Notes under the pieces: generated by a model
Told to the model about the DNA's origin: nothing
Seen by the model: only the letters and a program-made list of their open reading frames with translations
Databases searched by the model: none
Program-made: the position numbers and the translations under genes
Shown: positions 32,264 through 43,371 of the stretch, in pieces
How the letters are laid out: every line of letters starts with the position of its first letter
Position numbering within the stretch: position 1 is the stretch's first letter
NCBI GenBank assembly: GCA_963817405.1
Contig: CAWFNW010000002.1
Coordinates: 1-64,000 of the forward strand
Source: CAWFNW01 sp963817405
GTDB taxonomy: Bacteria > Actinomycetota > Coriobacteriia > Anaerosomatales > Anaerosomataceae
Reading direction: 5' to 3'
Length of the DNA: 64,000 nt

Positions 32264-35200
32264 CTACCGCGCCACGTCGATTGCGTCGATTACGACGTTG
32301 GCAGCCGTGGCGGCCGGGTTCTTCGCGCCCGTAGGCCTGATGGAAATCGTGTGCTCGCCAGCGGGAAGCACGCCGGATGTCCACACGATTTCTCGCCAGC
32401 CCTGCGTGGCGAGGTTGGCGCGGTAGGTGTCCACCGTCGCGACCTTCACGTCGTCGATGTAGACGTCCGCTATGCCGTAGTTGGGCGTCCTCGGCCCGAT
32501 CCACGACACCCTGGTCCCCGTGAAGGAGACCGTGAAGGCGGCGCCCGCCCACCTGGAGTAGGCGTAGGTCTTGTTGAAGTAGGTCGGGTTGTTGTAGGGG
32601 AGCCAGGTCCCCGTGTAGCCCGGCGTCGCGGTCGAGTCGTCGACGCGGTACCGGAGGTCGGAAGGGGCGGTACCCGTGACCTCGAAGAAGTCGAGCACCA
32701 CGTAGAAGGACGGCGAGGCCGGGTTCTTGTGCCCCATCGGGCGGATGGAGATGGTGTGGGGGCCGTCCGAAAGGGTGCCCGACTCCCAGATGGTAGCGGA
32801 CAAGGTCTTCTGCGCGTCGGGCGCGTAGCAGTCCACATCTGAAGCCGCGAGCACTCCGTCGATGTAGACGTCCGCCATCCCGTAGCCGGGCTGCTTGGGG
32901 CCGACCGACTTGATGCTCGAGCCGGTGAATCTCGCGGTGAGCTCGGTCCCCGTCCATCGTCCGTAGACGTAGCCTCCGCCGGAGTACGCGGTCGAGTAAC
33001 CGGTCACCCAGCGGTGGAACACGACGCCTGCCGCGTCGTGTTCGAGGACGAAGGTCCCCACAGCAGCCTGCACGTCGATTGTCACTTCAACCGGGCCCAC
33101 CCAGGCAAACCCGTCGTATGCCCAGTAGCTGAACGCGTCGTTGCCGGTGAAGCCTGCTTCAGGCGTGTAGGTGAAGGAGCCGTCGGCAGCCATCGTCGCG
33201 ATCCCGTGCGCCGGATCGGTGGCCTTCTCCGCGATGAGGTCATCCCCGTCGGCGTCAGAGTCATTCGCCAGCACGCCGGGCGCATCGACGGAGAGGGGCG
33301 TGCCTTCGGGTGTGGAATACTGGTCCGCGAGCACAACCGGCGGTTCGTTCGCGATCCAGTCCAGGGACGTCGCGTCCGAGTCGTCATCGAATTGCACGGC
33401 GGAGCCGGTCAAACCGTGGAAGATATCGTAGATGCCCGAGAAGTCAGCTACCCACTCGCCGGTGATCTCGTCGGCCAGAACCCCGTACGGCATGCCAAAC
33501 CAGTCCATTGACGGGGCCACCCCGACCCAACTTCCTGGTTCCGCGGTGCCGTACACGGTGTCTGTGTCCGCGTCGACTGCTGACACGGTCAGTGATGTGA
33601 CCACATGCGTCTTGGTCGTCACGCCATCCGAGACGGTGACCACGTCGCCAGGCATCACGTCGTAGCCGGGTATGGTGTTGATGCTGAACTCACCCGACTC
33701 GCTTGCGATGACCGAGGTCGTGAAGTCCGGGTCCAGCAGTTCGCCCACGACGATGGTGACCTCAGCGTTGGCGGCGAACTCCCAGCCCCCTATCTCGTTC
33801 CACTGCGGATTCACTTGGAACCGCGGATTCGGGATGGACCGGCCGGCCCACGTCGAGTCGCCGTCCTCGTCGCTCTGGTTGGCGCCCACCTGCGTGCCCG
33901 GTCCGATGTCGAAGGGCTGCTGCCAGTCCTCCGGACCTGCCACGCTGAAGTCGACCGTCCAGTTGCCGAACTCGTCCGCGACGACTTGGCGAGCACTTGA
34001 CCCCCCATCGACGTCGACCCAGACAGAGCTGCCCGGCTTCTGCGGTACCGCTCACCGTGTCCGCCTCGACATCGACATCCGTGACGGTGAGCGCCGTGAC
34101 GACGTGCGTCTTGGTGACCACGCCATCCGTGACCGTCACGAGGTCCCCGGCCTGCACGTTGTAAGCGACCGTATCCGTGCCGAAGTTGCCCTCCCCGTCG
34201 GTACCGGCGGTCATCTCGAAGTCGGGATCGCCGACGTCGCCGATCGTGATGGTGACCTGCGAGTCGGGTGCCCACTCCCCGCCCCGGAAGTTGTCATCCT
34301 GGGGACTCACGGTGAAGCTGGGGTTCGGGATGCGCATGCCGGCCCACGTCGAGTCGCCGTCCTCGTCGCTCTGGTTGGCGCTGACCTGCGTGCCCGGTCC
34401 GATGTCGAAGGGCTGCTGCCAGTCCTCCGGACCTGCCACGCTGAAGTCGACCGTCCAGTTGCCGAACTCGTCCGCGACGGCGTCGCGCCCGCTCCCGTCT
34501 CCCCAGTCCGTGCTGACGTCGACCCAGACAGAGCTGCCCGGGCGGTACCGCTCACCGTGTCCGCCTCGACAGTCGTCCGTGACCGTGAGCGCCGTGACGA
34601 CGTGCGTCTTGGTGGCCACGCCATCCGTGACCGTGACGAGGTCCCCGGCCGTACGTCGTAGACGACGCGGTCCGTGCCGAAGTTGCCCTCCCCGTCGGTC
34701 CCGGCGGTCATCTCAAAGTCGGGATCGCCGACGTCGCCTATCGTGATGGTGACTTGCGAGTGGGAGTGCCGACTCCCCGCCCGAGAACGAGTCATCCTGC
34801 GGACTCACGGTGAAGCTGGGGTTCGGGATGCGCATGCCGGCCACGTGGCGTCGCCGGGCGGCGTCTCGCTGGTTGGCGCTGACCTGCACGCCCGGGCCGA
34901 TGTCGAAGAGTTGCTCCCAGTCTTGGTCACCGGGAACGCTCGAATCTGCCGTCCAGTTGCCGGACTCGTCTGCGACGACCTGACGCCCGCTGCCGTCTCC
35001 CCAGTCCGTGCTGACGTCCACCCAGACCGTACTGCCCGGCTCGGCTGTGCCGCTCACGACGTCGGCATCGATATCGACGTCGGTGACGGTGAGCGCCGGT
35101 CGACGTGCGTCTTGGTCATCGATTGCCTGACGGTGACGAGCGCCCCAGGCAGGATGTCGAAGCCGATCCAGTCCGTGCCGAATTCGCCCCACTCATTGAC

Positions 35201-37586
35201 GTCGGCGGTCATCTCGGAGTTGGGATTGCCGACGTCGCCGACCGTGATGGTGACTTGTGAGCCGGGCGTCCACTCGGTACCCAGAACTCGTCGTCTCCCG
35301 CATTCACCGTGAAGCGTGGATTGGGGATGCTCATGCCGAACGACGTAGCATCACCATCATCGTCGAACTCGTCAGTTCCGACGCTGGTGCCGGGAGCGAG
35401 ATCGTACGGTGCTCATTGTCTCCCGGACCGGCCACGCTGAAGTCGCCGCCAGTTTCCTGACTCGTCCGCGACCACCTCGCGCTGGCTTGACCACTCCCCG
35501 ACGTCCACCACAACGGAGCGTCCGGCCCGGCCGTGCCGCTCACGGTGTCGGTTTCGCTGTCGACGTCCGTGATGGTGAGCGACAAGACCACGTGCGCCTT
35601 GGTGCTCACCCGTCGGTGACGGTGACGAGCATGCCGGGCACGATGTCGATGGCGACCGAGTCCGTCCCGAAGTTGCCCCACTCATCACGTTTGCGGTGGT
35701 TTGGAGGTCCGGAGCGCCGAGATCACCGATCGTGATGGTGACCTGCGAGTCAGGTGCCCAGTCCGCAGCCCCCAGAGATTGTCATTCTGCGGACTCACCG
35801 TGAAGCCCGGGTTCGGGATGCGCCAGTTGACTTGTGTGCTGTCGCCGTCCGCGTCGTTCTGGCTGGCCGTGCCCGACGACCCCAAGAGTCAGGTCCCACG
35901 ACTGCTGCCACTCCTCGTCACCTTCCACGGGTCCGAATTCGGCCGACCAATTGCCGCTCGCATCCGCCTCGGATTGGACACGTGGAAGCCGACGTTTGTG
36001 CCGTCGCCGTCCGCGTCGTACTCATCAACGCCGCCATTGTCGCCCGGCTTCAGGTCCCAGATCTGGTCCTGGGGTTGGGAGCCCACAGCCACCGAGAAGT
36101 CCGCGGACCAGTTGCCCGAGCCGTCGGCGGTCACATTTCGGAAACGGCCACCATCGGGCGCGTTGAGGTTCACGAAGACGGGCGCGTTCGGTTGCGCCGT
36201 GCCACCGACGACATCCGCATCCACGTTCAACACCGTGACCGCGAGCGCCGTGACGGTGTGCGACTTCGTCTTCTCGGCGTCGCTCACGGTGACGAGATCG
36301 CCCACCTGGATGTCGTAGCCGATGTCCGGCGCGTTGAGGTTGCCAGACGGATCTGCGACCACCGACGTCTGATAGGCAGGGACCGCTGGATTCCCGATCT
36401 TGATGGTGAGCTGGCCCGCGGGAAGCCAGTCGTTACCCCACAGGTTGTCGCCTCCGGCGTTCACCCGGAAGACGGGAACCCTGACTCGCCAGTTGACCCA
36501 CGTGACGTCCCCATCGTCGTCGTTCTGCTCGGCGTGGCCATTGTCTGCCCAGCTTGAGGTCCCACGCCTGCTGCCAGTCCTCCTCGCCGGCGGGCGTGCC
36601 GAAGCTGGCAAGCCAGTAGCCGCTTCCGTTGGCGGTCACTCGGCGAGCCCGATTGGTGCCGAAGACGTCGATCCAGACCTCCGTGCCGGGTGCCGCGGTG
36701 CCGCCAATCGTATCGAAGGTGGTGTCGATAGTGGTGACCTGCAGCTCCGTGACGATGTGTGTCTTGATGGAGGCGCCGTCGGTCACGGTGACGCTGTCGC
36801 TGGACTGGATGTCGTAGCCGAGATCCCCGGTGTTGAAGTTGCCACCCGCGTCGAGGTCCGCAAAGAAGGTCGTCGTCACGGACCCGCGAGTGATGCCGAT
36901 CTCGACCTGGCTGCCGCCGTACACCCAGTCGTGACCCCACATCAGATCCTGGTCGGGCTGGACTTTGAAGTGCGGATTGGCGGCACGCCAGCGTATGCAC
37001 GTGCCATCCCCGTCGCCGTCGTCCTGCCGCACGTTCCCTTGGGAGCCCCGGAACCAGGTCCCGCTGACCGGTGAAGTCGGCAACCCAGTTGCCGCCATCG
37101 TCAACCGTGATTTGCATGGAGTAGTACTCGGGCCCGTCGAAACCAACCTGCAGCACGCTTCCGGGCGCCGCCGTGCCACTCACGGTGTCCGCAGACGGGT
37201 CGGTCGCACTCACCGCCACGGCTGCGATGACTGTCGACCTGGCGCTGGTCCCGTCACTGACGGTGACCGCCTGGCCGGGCACCAGGTCGTAGCCGATGCT
37301 GCCCATGGTGTTGAAGTTGCCGGAACCGTCCGTGGGTGCCGACGTGCTGAACGATGGATCCAAGGTTCCCGATGAGCACATCAACAGCGTCGTTTGCCGT
37401 CCAGCCGTTGCCCCAAATCCCGTCCTGGTTGGGGTCGACATCGAACCACGGAGGGGGCGGTGCGTCCGCTCGCTCGGGAGCGCCGACAAGCGGCGTCGCC
37501 GCCATCGCCACCGGTGAGAACACGAGCGCAAGCACGCATGCTAACGCCGTGAGGGACTTGAGCCTGCGCGAGTGAACGAGATACAT
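32264..37586 (-). CDS. Giant repeat-containing surface protein (many frameshifts)
   Basis: A ~1770-residue exported protein. Signal peptide at 37586 on: MYLVHSRRLKSLTALACVLA LVFSPVAMA, RBS AGGAGGGGG. Then at least eight ~165-residue repeats: each has a DPDF..G..DGNF strand, VTVTDG and TKTHVVTALTVTD, then DTVSGTAEPGS and VWVDVS. Repeat positions recur about every 500 bp (33.6, 34.1, 34.6, 35.1, 35.6, 36.3, 36.8, 37.2 kb). A cadherin-like unit (PVVLADQYSTPEGTPLSVDA, AGVLANDSDADGD) follows, and two C-terminal ~115-residue beta-domains (GYVYGRWTGT; SRWTGAAF) end it. At least ten frameshifts lie in the repeats, more likely indels than decay. Confidence 0.75.
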
Positions 37587-38051
37587 CGTCGACCCCCTCC
37601 TACCAGGGGCCTAGGCGACCGCGCACCCGCATCGGGTGAGCGACCGGCTAGGTCGTCCTCACCACCAACGGGCACAGACACACCGTCATCGGCTGCCCTA
37701 TGTGACGGCATCTCTTCCCTACGGCACTCCGCGTGCGCCGCGCTACCCGGAGTGCGCACTGCACCGTCTGCACGAGCTCGATGCGCGAAGACCGACACGC
37801 GGCGCGTGCCGCCCCTCCAAGCGCGATTGTACGCTTCGGGTGTCGCGTGTCTACCGTGCGGGCCTGAGGCGAGCGTGGCGGAGGTCCACACGACCTCACG
37901 CCACTCGGGCCGACGCATGCAGTACGCACGCTGTGAGTGGTACCAGCCCTGCTGGTGTAGCTTCAGCCGGAACGCCTCGGAAGCAGGCGCGCGTCGCACG
38001 CGTCGCGGCTGGCGTTCGGGGCTTTGGGCAGACGGCGAAAGGGGCCCACCA
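37587..38051. other. Gene-free interval with a surface-domain remnant
   Basis: A 465-bp gap between the giant surface protein start and the small lipoprotein gene. No intact ORF is supported. At about 37861-37910 the minus strand reads EWREVVWTSATLASGPHG, matching the QGWREVVW...SPGAHT segment of the C-terminal surface cassette, so a degraded copy is present. The rest shows nothing recognised. Confidence 0.55.
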
Positions 38052-38385
38052 ATGAGAAGACTTCTGCCATTGCTCGTCGTAGCCGCAATCATCGCTCTGA
38101 CACTCTCGCTGGCCGGGTGCTCGCCGGCGTCGACGCACGGGGGCGTCAACCCACTCGGCAACGTTCGACGAGTACGAAGCCGACACTGAAGAGATCACCA
38201 ATGACGAGGGTGACGTGACCTACAAGCTCCACCGGACGGGGAACGCGTTCGTCACGCTGGAGGATGGCACACGAGTGAGGGCCAACTGTCCCATTCAGGA
38301 CGTGGCGCAAGGCAGGTCCGTGACCGTGCAACAGAATCCCGACGGGAGCTGGGCCGTCATGAAGGTCCTGCCCGAGAACAAGTAG
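38052..38385 (+). CDS. Small lipoprotein (frameshifted)
   Basis: It opens RRLLPLLVVAAIIALTLSLA GC, a lipoprotein signal with lipobox LAGC. Near 38155 the frame shifts and continues SATFDEYEADTEEITNDEGD VTYKLHRTGNAFVTLEDGTR VRANCPIQDVAQGRSVTVQQ and ends VMKVLPENK. Joined length is about 111 residues; the mature part looks like a small OB-like or PepSY-like beta fold but the family is not recognised. AAAGGGG precedes ATG 38052. It is transcribed convergently with the beta-helix gene. Confidence 0.6.
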
Positions 38386-38413
38386 CCTTGGCCGAGCGTC
38401 TGGTCCCGTCCCC

Positions 38414-40889
38414 TTACGGCGTCACGTCGATGGCGTCCACGACCACGTTCGCGGCGGTGGCAGCGGGGTTCTTGGTGCCGGTCGGGCGGATGGAGATGGT
38501 GTGAGCGCCCGGGGACAGAGGCCCTGACTGCCACACAACCTCGCGCCAGCCTTGGAGGGCCAGGTTCGCGCGGTAGGTGTCCACCGTCGCGACCTTCACG
38601 TTGTCGATGTAGACGTCGGCCATGCCGTAGTTCGGGGTGCGGGGGCCGATCCAGGAGACCCTTGTTCCGGTGAAGGTCGCCGTGAAGGCGGCGTTCGTCC
38701 AGCGGGAGTACGCGTAGGTCTTGTTGAAGTAGGTGGGGTTGACGTAGGGAAGCCAGGACCCCGTGTAGCCGGGTGAGGCGGTGCTGTCGTCATACCGGGT
38801 ACCTCCGCCTGAGGGCGCGCTCCCCGTCACCTCGAACTTGTCGAGGACGACCACGTAGCCGGACGACGCGGCGTTCTTGTGGCCCATGAGCCTGAGCTCG
38901 ATCGTGTGGGGGCCGTCGGCAAGGGTCGCGGACTGCCAGATGCTCGCGGAGAGCGTCCCCGGGGATGCCTGGTAGCAGTCGACGTCAGCGGCGACGAGCG
39001 CGCCGTCGATCCAGACGTCCGCCATGCCGTAGGCGGGCTGCTTGGGGCCGATCCACTCGATGCTGCTCCCGGTGAACGACGCCTTGAGGACCGTCCCCGT
39101 CCAGCGTCCGTAGACGTAGCCGCCGCCGGAGTAGGCGGTGGAGTAGCCGGTGACGAAGCGGTCGAAGACCACGCCTGCGGCGTCGTGCTCGAGGAAGTCC
39201 CCCGGGTTGGTGGACATCGGAGGCGTCTCGAACGTCTCGACGGCCACATTGCCAGCCTGATCGATTGCTGCGATCTCCACGTCGTGCGCTTGCGCGGCCG
39301 AGAGCACGACGCTGCCCTCAGCGCCATCGAGAATCTGTGGGGCGTCCCCGTCCACGGTGACCCGGAGCGCGGCAACCACCGAGGACGCGCGTCGGTCGCG
39401 ATGATGCTCAGCACCCACTCAGAGGACGACGCCGGTTCCAGGCTTCGCGAGATCGCTGGCGGCCGACGTCATTGCGAATGATCGGGAGCTCCGTACCTCG
39501 GATATCGTATGGTGCGCCCGTCGACCCGACGATGACGTTATCGCGCAGTAGAGCGCTGCTGCCGTCGTACGTTCGGACGCCATTCAGCATGTTCCCCAAC
39601 AAGTCTACGATGGTGTTGGCGACCACTGCCTGCTCGGTTCCGGTAACGAACACGCCGACGCGTGGGCCGAAGTTCACCGATGCGACATCCGTCACGCTGT
39701 TCCACGCCACCAACTGACCGGATCCGCCCACTTGGATTCCTGCGCCTGTGGCGCGCTCAATGCGATTACCAACAACCGCACAGTCCGCTGGAATGGCCAC
39801 GATAGCCATACCCGCACTCACGCCGCTCGCGCTTGACGTATCGAGGATGGTGTTGCCGAGGATTCGGACCTTCTTGGAGAGCGGGTTCGCCACGTCGACG
39901 CCGCGGAGCTTGGCTCCCGCGACGACGTTGTTGATGAACGTGCCGTTGCCGCCGTCGAGGCCGGGGAAGTCCCCCACCCGGTGGACCTGGAGGCCGCTCG
40001 ATCCGGGATTCTCGATGTAGTTGCCCTCGCACCAGAAGAACTCAGAGTCCCGGAACCGTATCCCCGCCGAGTCGTAATGGCCGTTCAGGATCACGTTGCC
40101 TGTGATGGTGGCGTCGGATGACCCGTACACCTGTATCCCGCCGACACCGACGTCCCCTCCGGTCATGTAGTCGACCACAAGATTGTCTGACGCCGTCACA
40201 TACTGGCAGCGACTGTAGAACACGATGCCGTCGCGGGCGGTATTGCGGGACTCACAGCCCGTCACCACGACATGTGCGGACTGCTCGAACGCGAAGCCCC
40301 ACCGGCCGCCGCTGGCGACGCAGTCGCGTACGTCGACGTCGGTGGAGAGCTGCGTGCCGACGTTCTTGAGCACGTTGAGAGAACTCGTTCGCCGCACCGC
40401 CACACGCTCGGCGTACTTCGCGACGAAGACGCCCCCCATGACACCGCGCCCCTCGAAGGTGCCGCCCTCGAGGCTGACGTTGCGCACCCGAACGCTCTCG
40501 GTGCCCACGATGCCGAAGAACACGTCGGCCTCGGTCGTTTGCGGCGGGGCGAGCCCACGTGCGCCGTCCTGGAACACCAGAGCGGTGTCACTCGGGACAT
40601 AGACGTTTGCGAAGGGATACGTGCCGGGCGGAAACACGACCGTCCTCGGCGTCGGGCCCGACTTGACGGCGGCTTGGATAGCGACCGTGTCATCGGTGAC
40701 GCCGTTGCCCGCGGCACCGAAATCCCGCACGGAGATGACGTTGGCCTCAGCAGCGGTGGCGACGGCAGTCAGGTGCTGCAGAGGCGCCAGATTCGCCAAC
40801 GAGAGAGCCGCGGCAAGGAAGAGGCCAGCGAACCGGGCGCCCGGACGTGCCGGCCGCATGGTGCCCCGGCTGCGGAGTGGGAGTCTCAC
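38414..40889 (-). CDS. Exported beta-helix protein with C-terminal surface cassette (frameshifted)
   Basis: About 825 residues. From GTG 40889 (overlapping the upstream glycosyltransferase stop, GTGA) a signal peptide RPARPGARFAGLFLAAALSL precedes VISVRDFGAAGNGVTDDTVA IQAAVKSGP, the pectate-lyase-3/right-handed beta-helix start. Repeated strands with N/D ladders follow (VVDYMTGGDVGVGGIQVYGS, IRFRDSEFFWCEGNYIENPG). After shifts near 39455 and 39390 an Ig-like unit leads to two copies of the GYVYGRWTGT / WIGPRTPNYGMADVYID cassette also found in the giant surface protein. It likely binds or modifies exopolysaccharide; ATG 40859 is a second start option. Confidence 0.75.
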
Positions 40890-42164
40890 GTGGCCATCTT
40901 CCCTTTCGGGATCGTGACTCGGTCGTCGCTGCGCGTACGTTCGCTGGTACAAGTATCGAACGAAGCGGCGCAGGACTTGAACGAACCGACGGCGTCGGGG
41001 GCGTCGGCGACTCCCTGAGTCTTCCCCAGGAGTCGGCTCACGATCTCCCGGACGCGAGGAGCGTATCGAGTATCGTCGCCGTCGTCGCAGCTCGGAATCC
41101 CAGTGCAGCTGGCCGCCGCTGATCAGGTCCCGACCGCGCGCACCCATCGCCCCCGCCTCGCAGGATCCAGCGCCAGTCGCCTGACCGCCTGAGCAAGGGC
41201 CTTGCATCGTCAGGTGTACTCGACGTATCCGACGCGCCCCCATATCGCCGAACAAGGTCCGCCTGACCCGGGAAGTCAGTCACCACCACGGGAACGCCGA
41301 CGGCGAGTGTCTCGTACACCTTCAGGGGGGCAAGTCCGGTCGCGGAGCTGGCCTCCTGCGTGCCCCGGGCTCAGACCCGACCGAGCCGCCCGCGACCAGT
41401 CCGGGAACGTCCTTGTAGGGAATCGTGCCGAGATAGCGGATCCGCGGGTTGCGAGCTGCGGCGTCCTCAACGATGTGGCGCCCGACGCCATCGCCAGCGA
41501 CGACCAGGGCTACGTCGTCGGGCCAATCCTGATCCTCGGTTGCGGCAACGAGCGTGTCGAGTCCCTGCCAGACCGCAAACGCGCCGAAGAACACCACGTA
41601 TGTCTCCGGTAGGCCGCTCGATGATGGTGGGGCGCCAGGCCTGAAGAGGTCGGTATTCGCACCGGCGGGCACAACCCGAATGTCGGTTCGTCCCGTCTCG
41701 TCAGCAAGCCATGCGGCGAGCGCCTCCGTGACCGTGATGAGGACGTCCGCAGCACAGTACTGCTCGTGCATGAGACCGATGAAGAAGCGCCGGAAGTGGC
41801 GCGTCCACGGCCACGCTGCGAAGAGGTCCTCATAGGGGCCGTTGACCTCCTGCACCACCGGGATACCCTGGCGCTTGGCCCAGCGGGCCGTCGTCCGTGC
41901 CGCGAAGTGCGCACGTATGTAGACCGCGCGTGCGCCTGTGGCCTTCCGCTTGAGTTCTCCCTGAAGCCGACGAAACTCGAGCGCCCGGCCGAGAGCGCCC
42001 GGGAGCATTCCGCTTCCGTGGGCGTATCGAGGCTCGAACAGGTCGACCGCATATCCCCGTCGCTCAAGGCCCCGTATGACCTCATGCACGTGCGCGTGGC
42101 TGCCTTGGCCCTCTCGCGTGGCCTGAAGGCACAGATACGCCAATGGCGCCCTCTCACGATTCAC
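40886..42164 (-). CDS. Group 1 (GT4) glycosyltransferase (several frameshifts)
   Basis: A ~420-residue GT-B glycosyltransferase. LAYLCLQATREGQGSHAHVH EVIRGLERRGYAVDLFEPRY starts it; VLITVTEALAAWLADETGRT DIRVVPAGANTDLFRPG is the GT4 pattern. A frameshift near 41370 leads to LAPLKVYETLAVGVPVVVTD FPGQADLVRRYGG (E-x7-E-like site region), with further shifts near 41200 and 41100 leading to the C-terminus IVSRLLGKTQGVADAPDAVG. The stop overlaps the next gene's GTG. It transfers a sugar to exopolysaccharide; donor unknown. GTG 42164 is chosen over 42203 because that lies in the upstream gene. Confidence 0.75.
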
Positions 42165-42183
42165 GCAGTGCCCCCGCTTCTCA

Positions 42184-43371
42184 TCAGCACGCGTTGCGAA
42201 CAATCGAGCGGTAGAGGTCGAGGAGCTTGTCGGCGTACTCGTTCCACGACACCACGCCGCATTCCCTCGCTATCAAACCATAGTCCCACTCCTTGCGTGA
42301 CGCTTCGAGAAGCGCCGCGCCAAGCGCCGCGCCATCGCCCGCCGGCACGAGAGAGCCAAGCTGCTCCGAACGGACCTGCTGTTCGATGCCCGGCAGCCTC
42401 GTGGCCACCACGGGGGTCCCCGAAGCGAGAGCCTCGTTGACGATGATGGGCATCCCCTCGCGGCTGCTCGGCAGGACAAGTGCGGCTGCCTCCGAAAGAT
42501 AGCCATCCACGGCCGCGTGTTCAACCTGGCCTTCGAACCGGACACGCGACGCGATTCCGAGACGGTCTGCCTGAGCCTTCAACTGGGACATCATCGGCCC
42601 GTCCCCGACGATCACCACGTCGAGCGTGGTCTGCGGCGCGATGAGCGCATAGGACTCCAGGAGAACGTCCGGGTTCTTGCGGGGAATGAGCGAGCCCACG
42701 AAGAGGAAGTACCTCGGCGTGCGCCGCGCGTGCACGGCGATATGCGCATCGTTGTAGCCGTTTGGCAGGTGCAGGACCTGCGTCTCGGTCAGCCCGAATG
42801 CGGCGTGCATGCCTTCGACGATCTGTGTGCTCACTCCGATGATGCGATCCGCCTTCGCGAGCCACCGCCCCAAGAAGCGACCCACGACAGGTCGCGCGAT
42901 CTGATGAGAGAAGTCCGACCCGTGGAGGGTCACGACCACGGGGAGGGAGAGCGCCCTGCCCAGCATCACCCCCACAACACCGTCGGGAAGCCCGTAGTGC
43001 GCGTGGACGACATCGAACGTCCGCGCTGAGTCCCGAGCGACACGCAGGGCCCCACGGTAGTAGCGGGGGATCAGCCACGCGACGCGGAGGGCTGAGGGCA
43101 ACCAGCGGGGCCACGGCAACTCGACCTCCACCACCGTCGGGTCTGAGACACCGACACCGGCAGGCGTCCCTTTGGCGTAGGTGTCGAAACGGCCAACGAC
43201 GACCATGACATCCGCCTTGGCACTGAGCGCTTCGACCTGCTCGCGGACGAATATGCCGGCGCTGCTCTGATCACCATGCGGGTACAGGTGACTGATGACG
43301 AGGACACCCAGTCGTGCGTCGCTTCGCGCGACGGAACAGGATCGGCCATTGTGCGCTGGGCGCTGCGTCAC
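42184..43371 (-). CDS. Group 1 (GT4) glycosyltransferase
   Basis: A 395-residue GT-B enzyme. LGVLVISHLYPHGDQSSAGI FVREQVEALS and DVVHAHYGLPDGVVGVMLGR form the acceptor domain; ADRIIGVSTQIVEGMHAAFG, LFVGSLIPRKNPDVLLESYA and DVVIVGDGPMMSQLKAQADR belong to the donor domain, with PSSREGMPIIVNEALASGTP VVAT carrying the E-x7-E motif. The GTG 43371 overlaps the flippase stop (GTGA). It is the second glycosyltransferase of the polysaccharide operon. Confidence 0.9.
   Translation of the reverse strand: MTQRPAHNGRSCSVARSDARLGVLVISHLYPHGDQSSAGIFVREQVEALSAKADVMVVVGRFDTYAKGTPAGVGVSDPTVVEVELPWPRWLPSALRVAWLIPRYYRGALRVARDSARTFDVVHAHYGLPDGVVGVMLGRALSLPVVVTLHGSDFSHQIARPVVGRFLGRWLAKADRIIGVSTQIVEGMHAAFGLTETQVLHLPNGYNDAHIAVHARRTPRYFLFVGSLIPRKNPDVLLESYALIAPQTTLDVVIVGDGPMMSQLKAQADRLGIASRVRFEGQVEHAAVDGYLSEAAALVLPSSREGMPIIVNEALASGTPVVATRLPGIEQQVRSEQLGSLVPAGDGAALGAALLEASRKEWDYGLIARECGVVSWNEYADKLLDLYRSIVRNAC

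Noticed and set aside
37541..38161. 206-codon open frame on minus strand before the lipoprotein gene
   Set aside because: Only a short stretch matches the surface cassette; the rest is compositionally random and overlaps a signal-peptide gene on the other strand.
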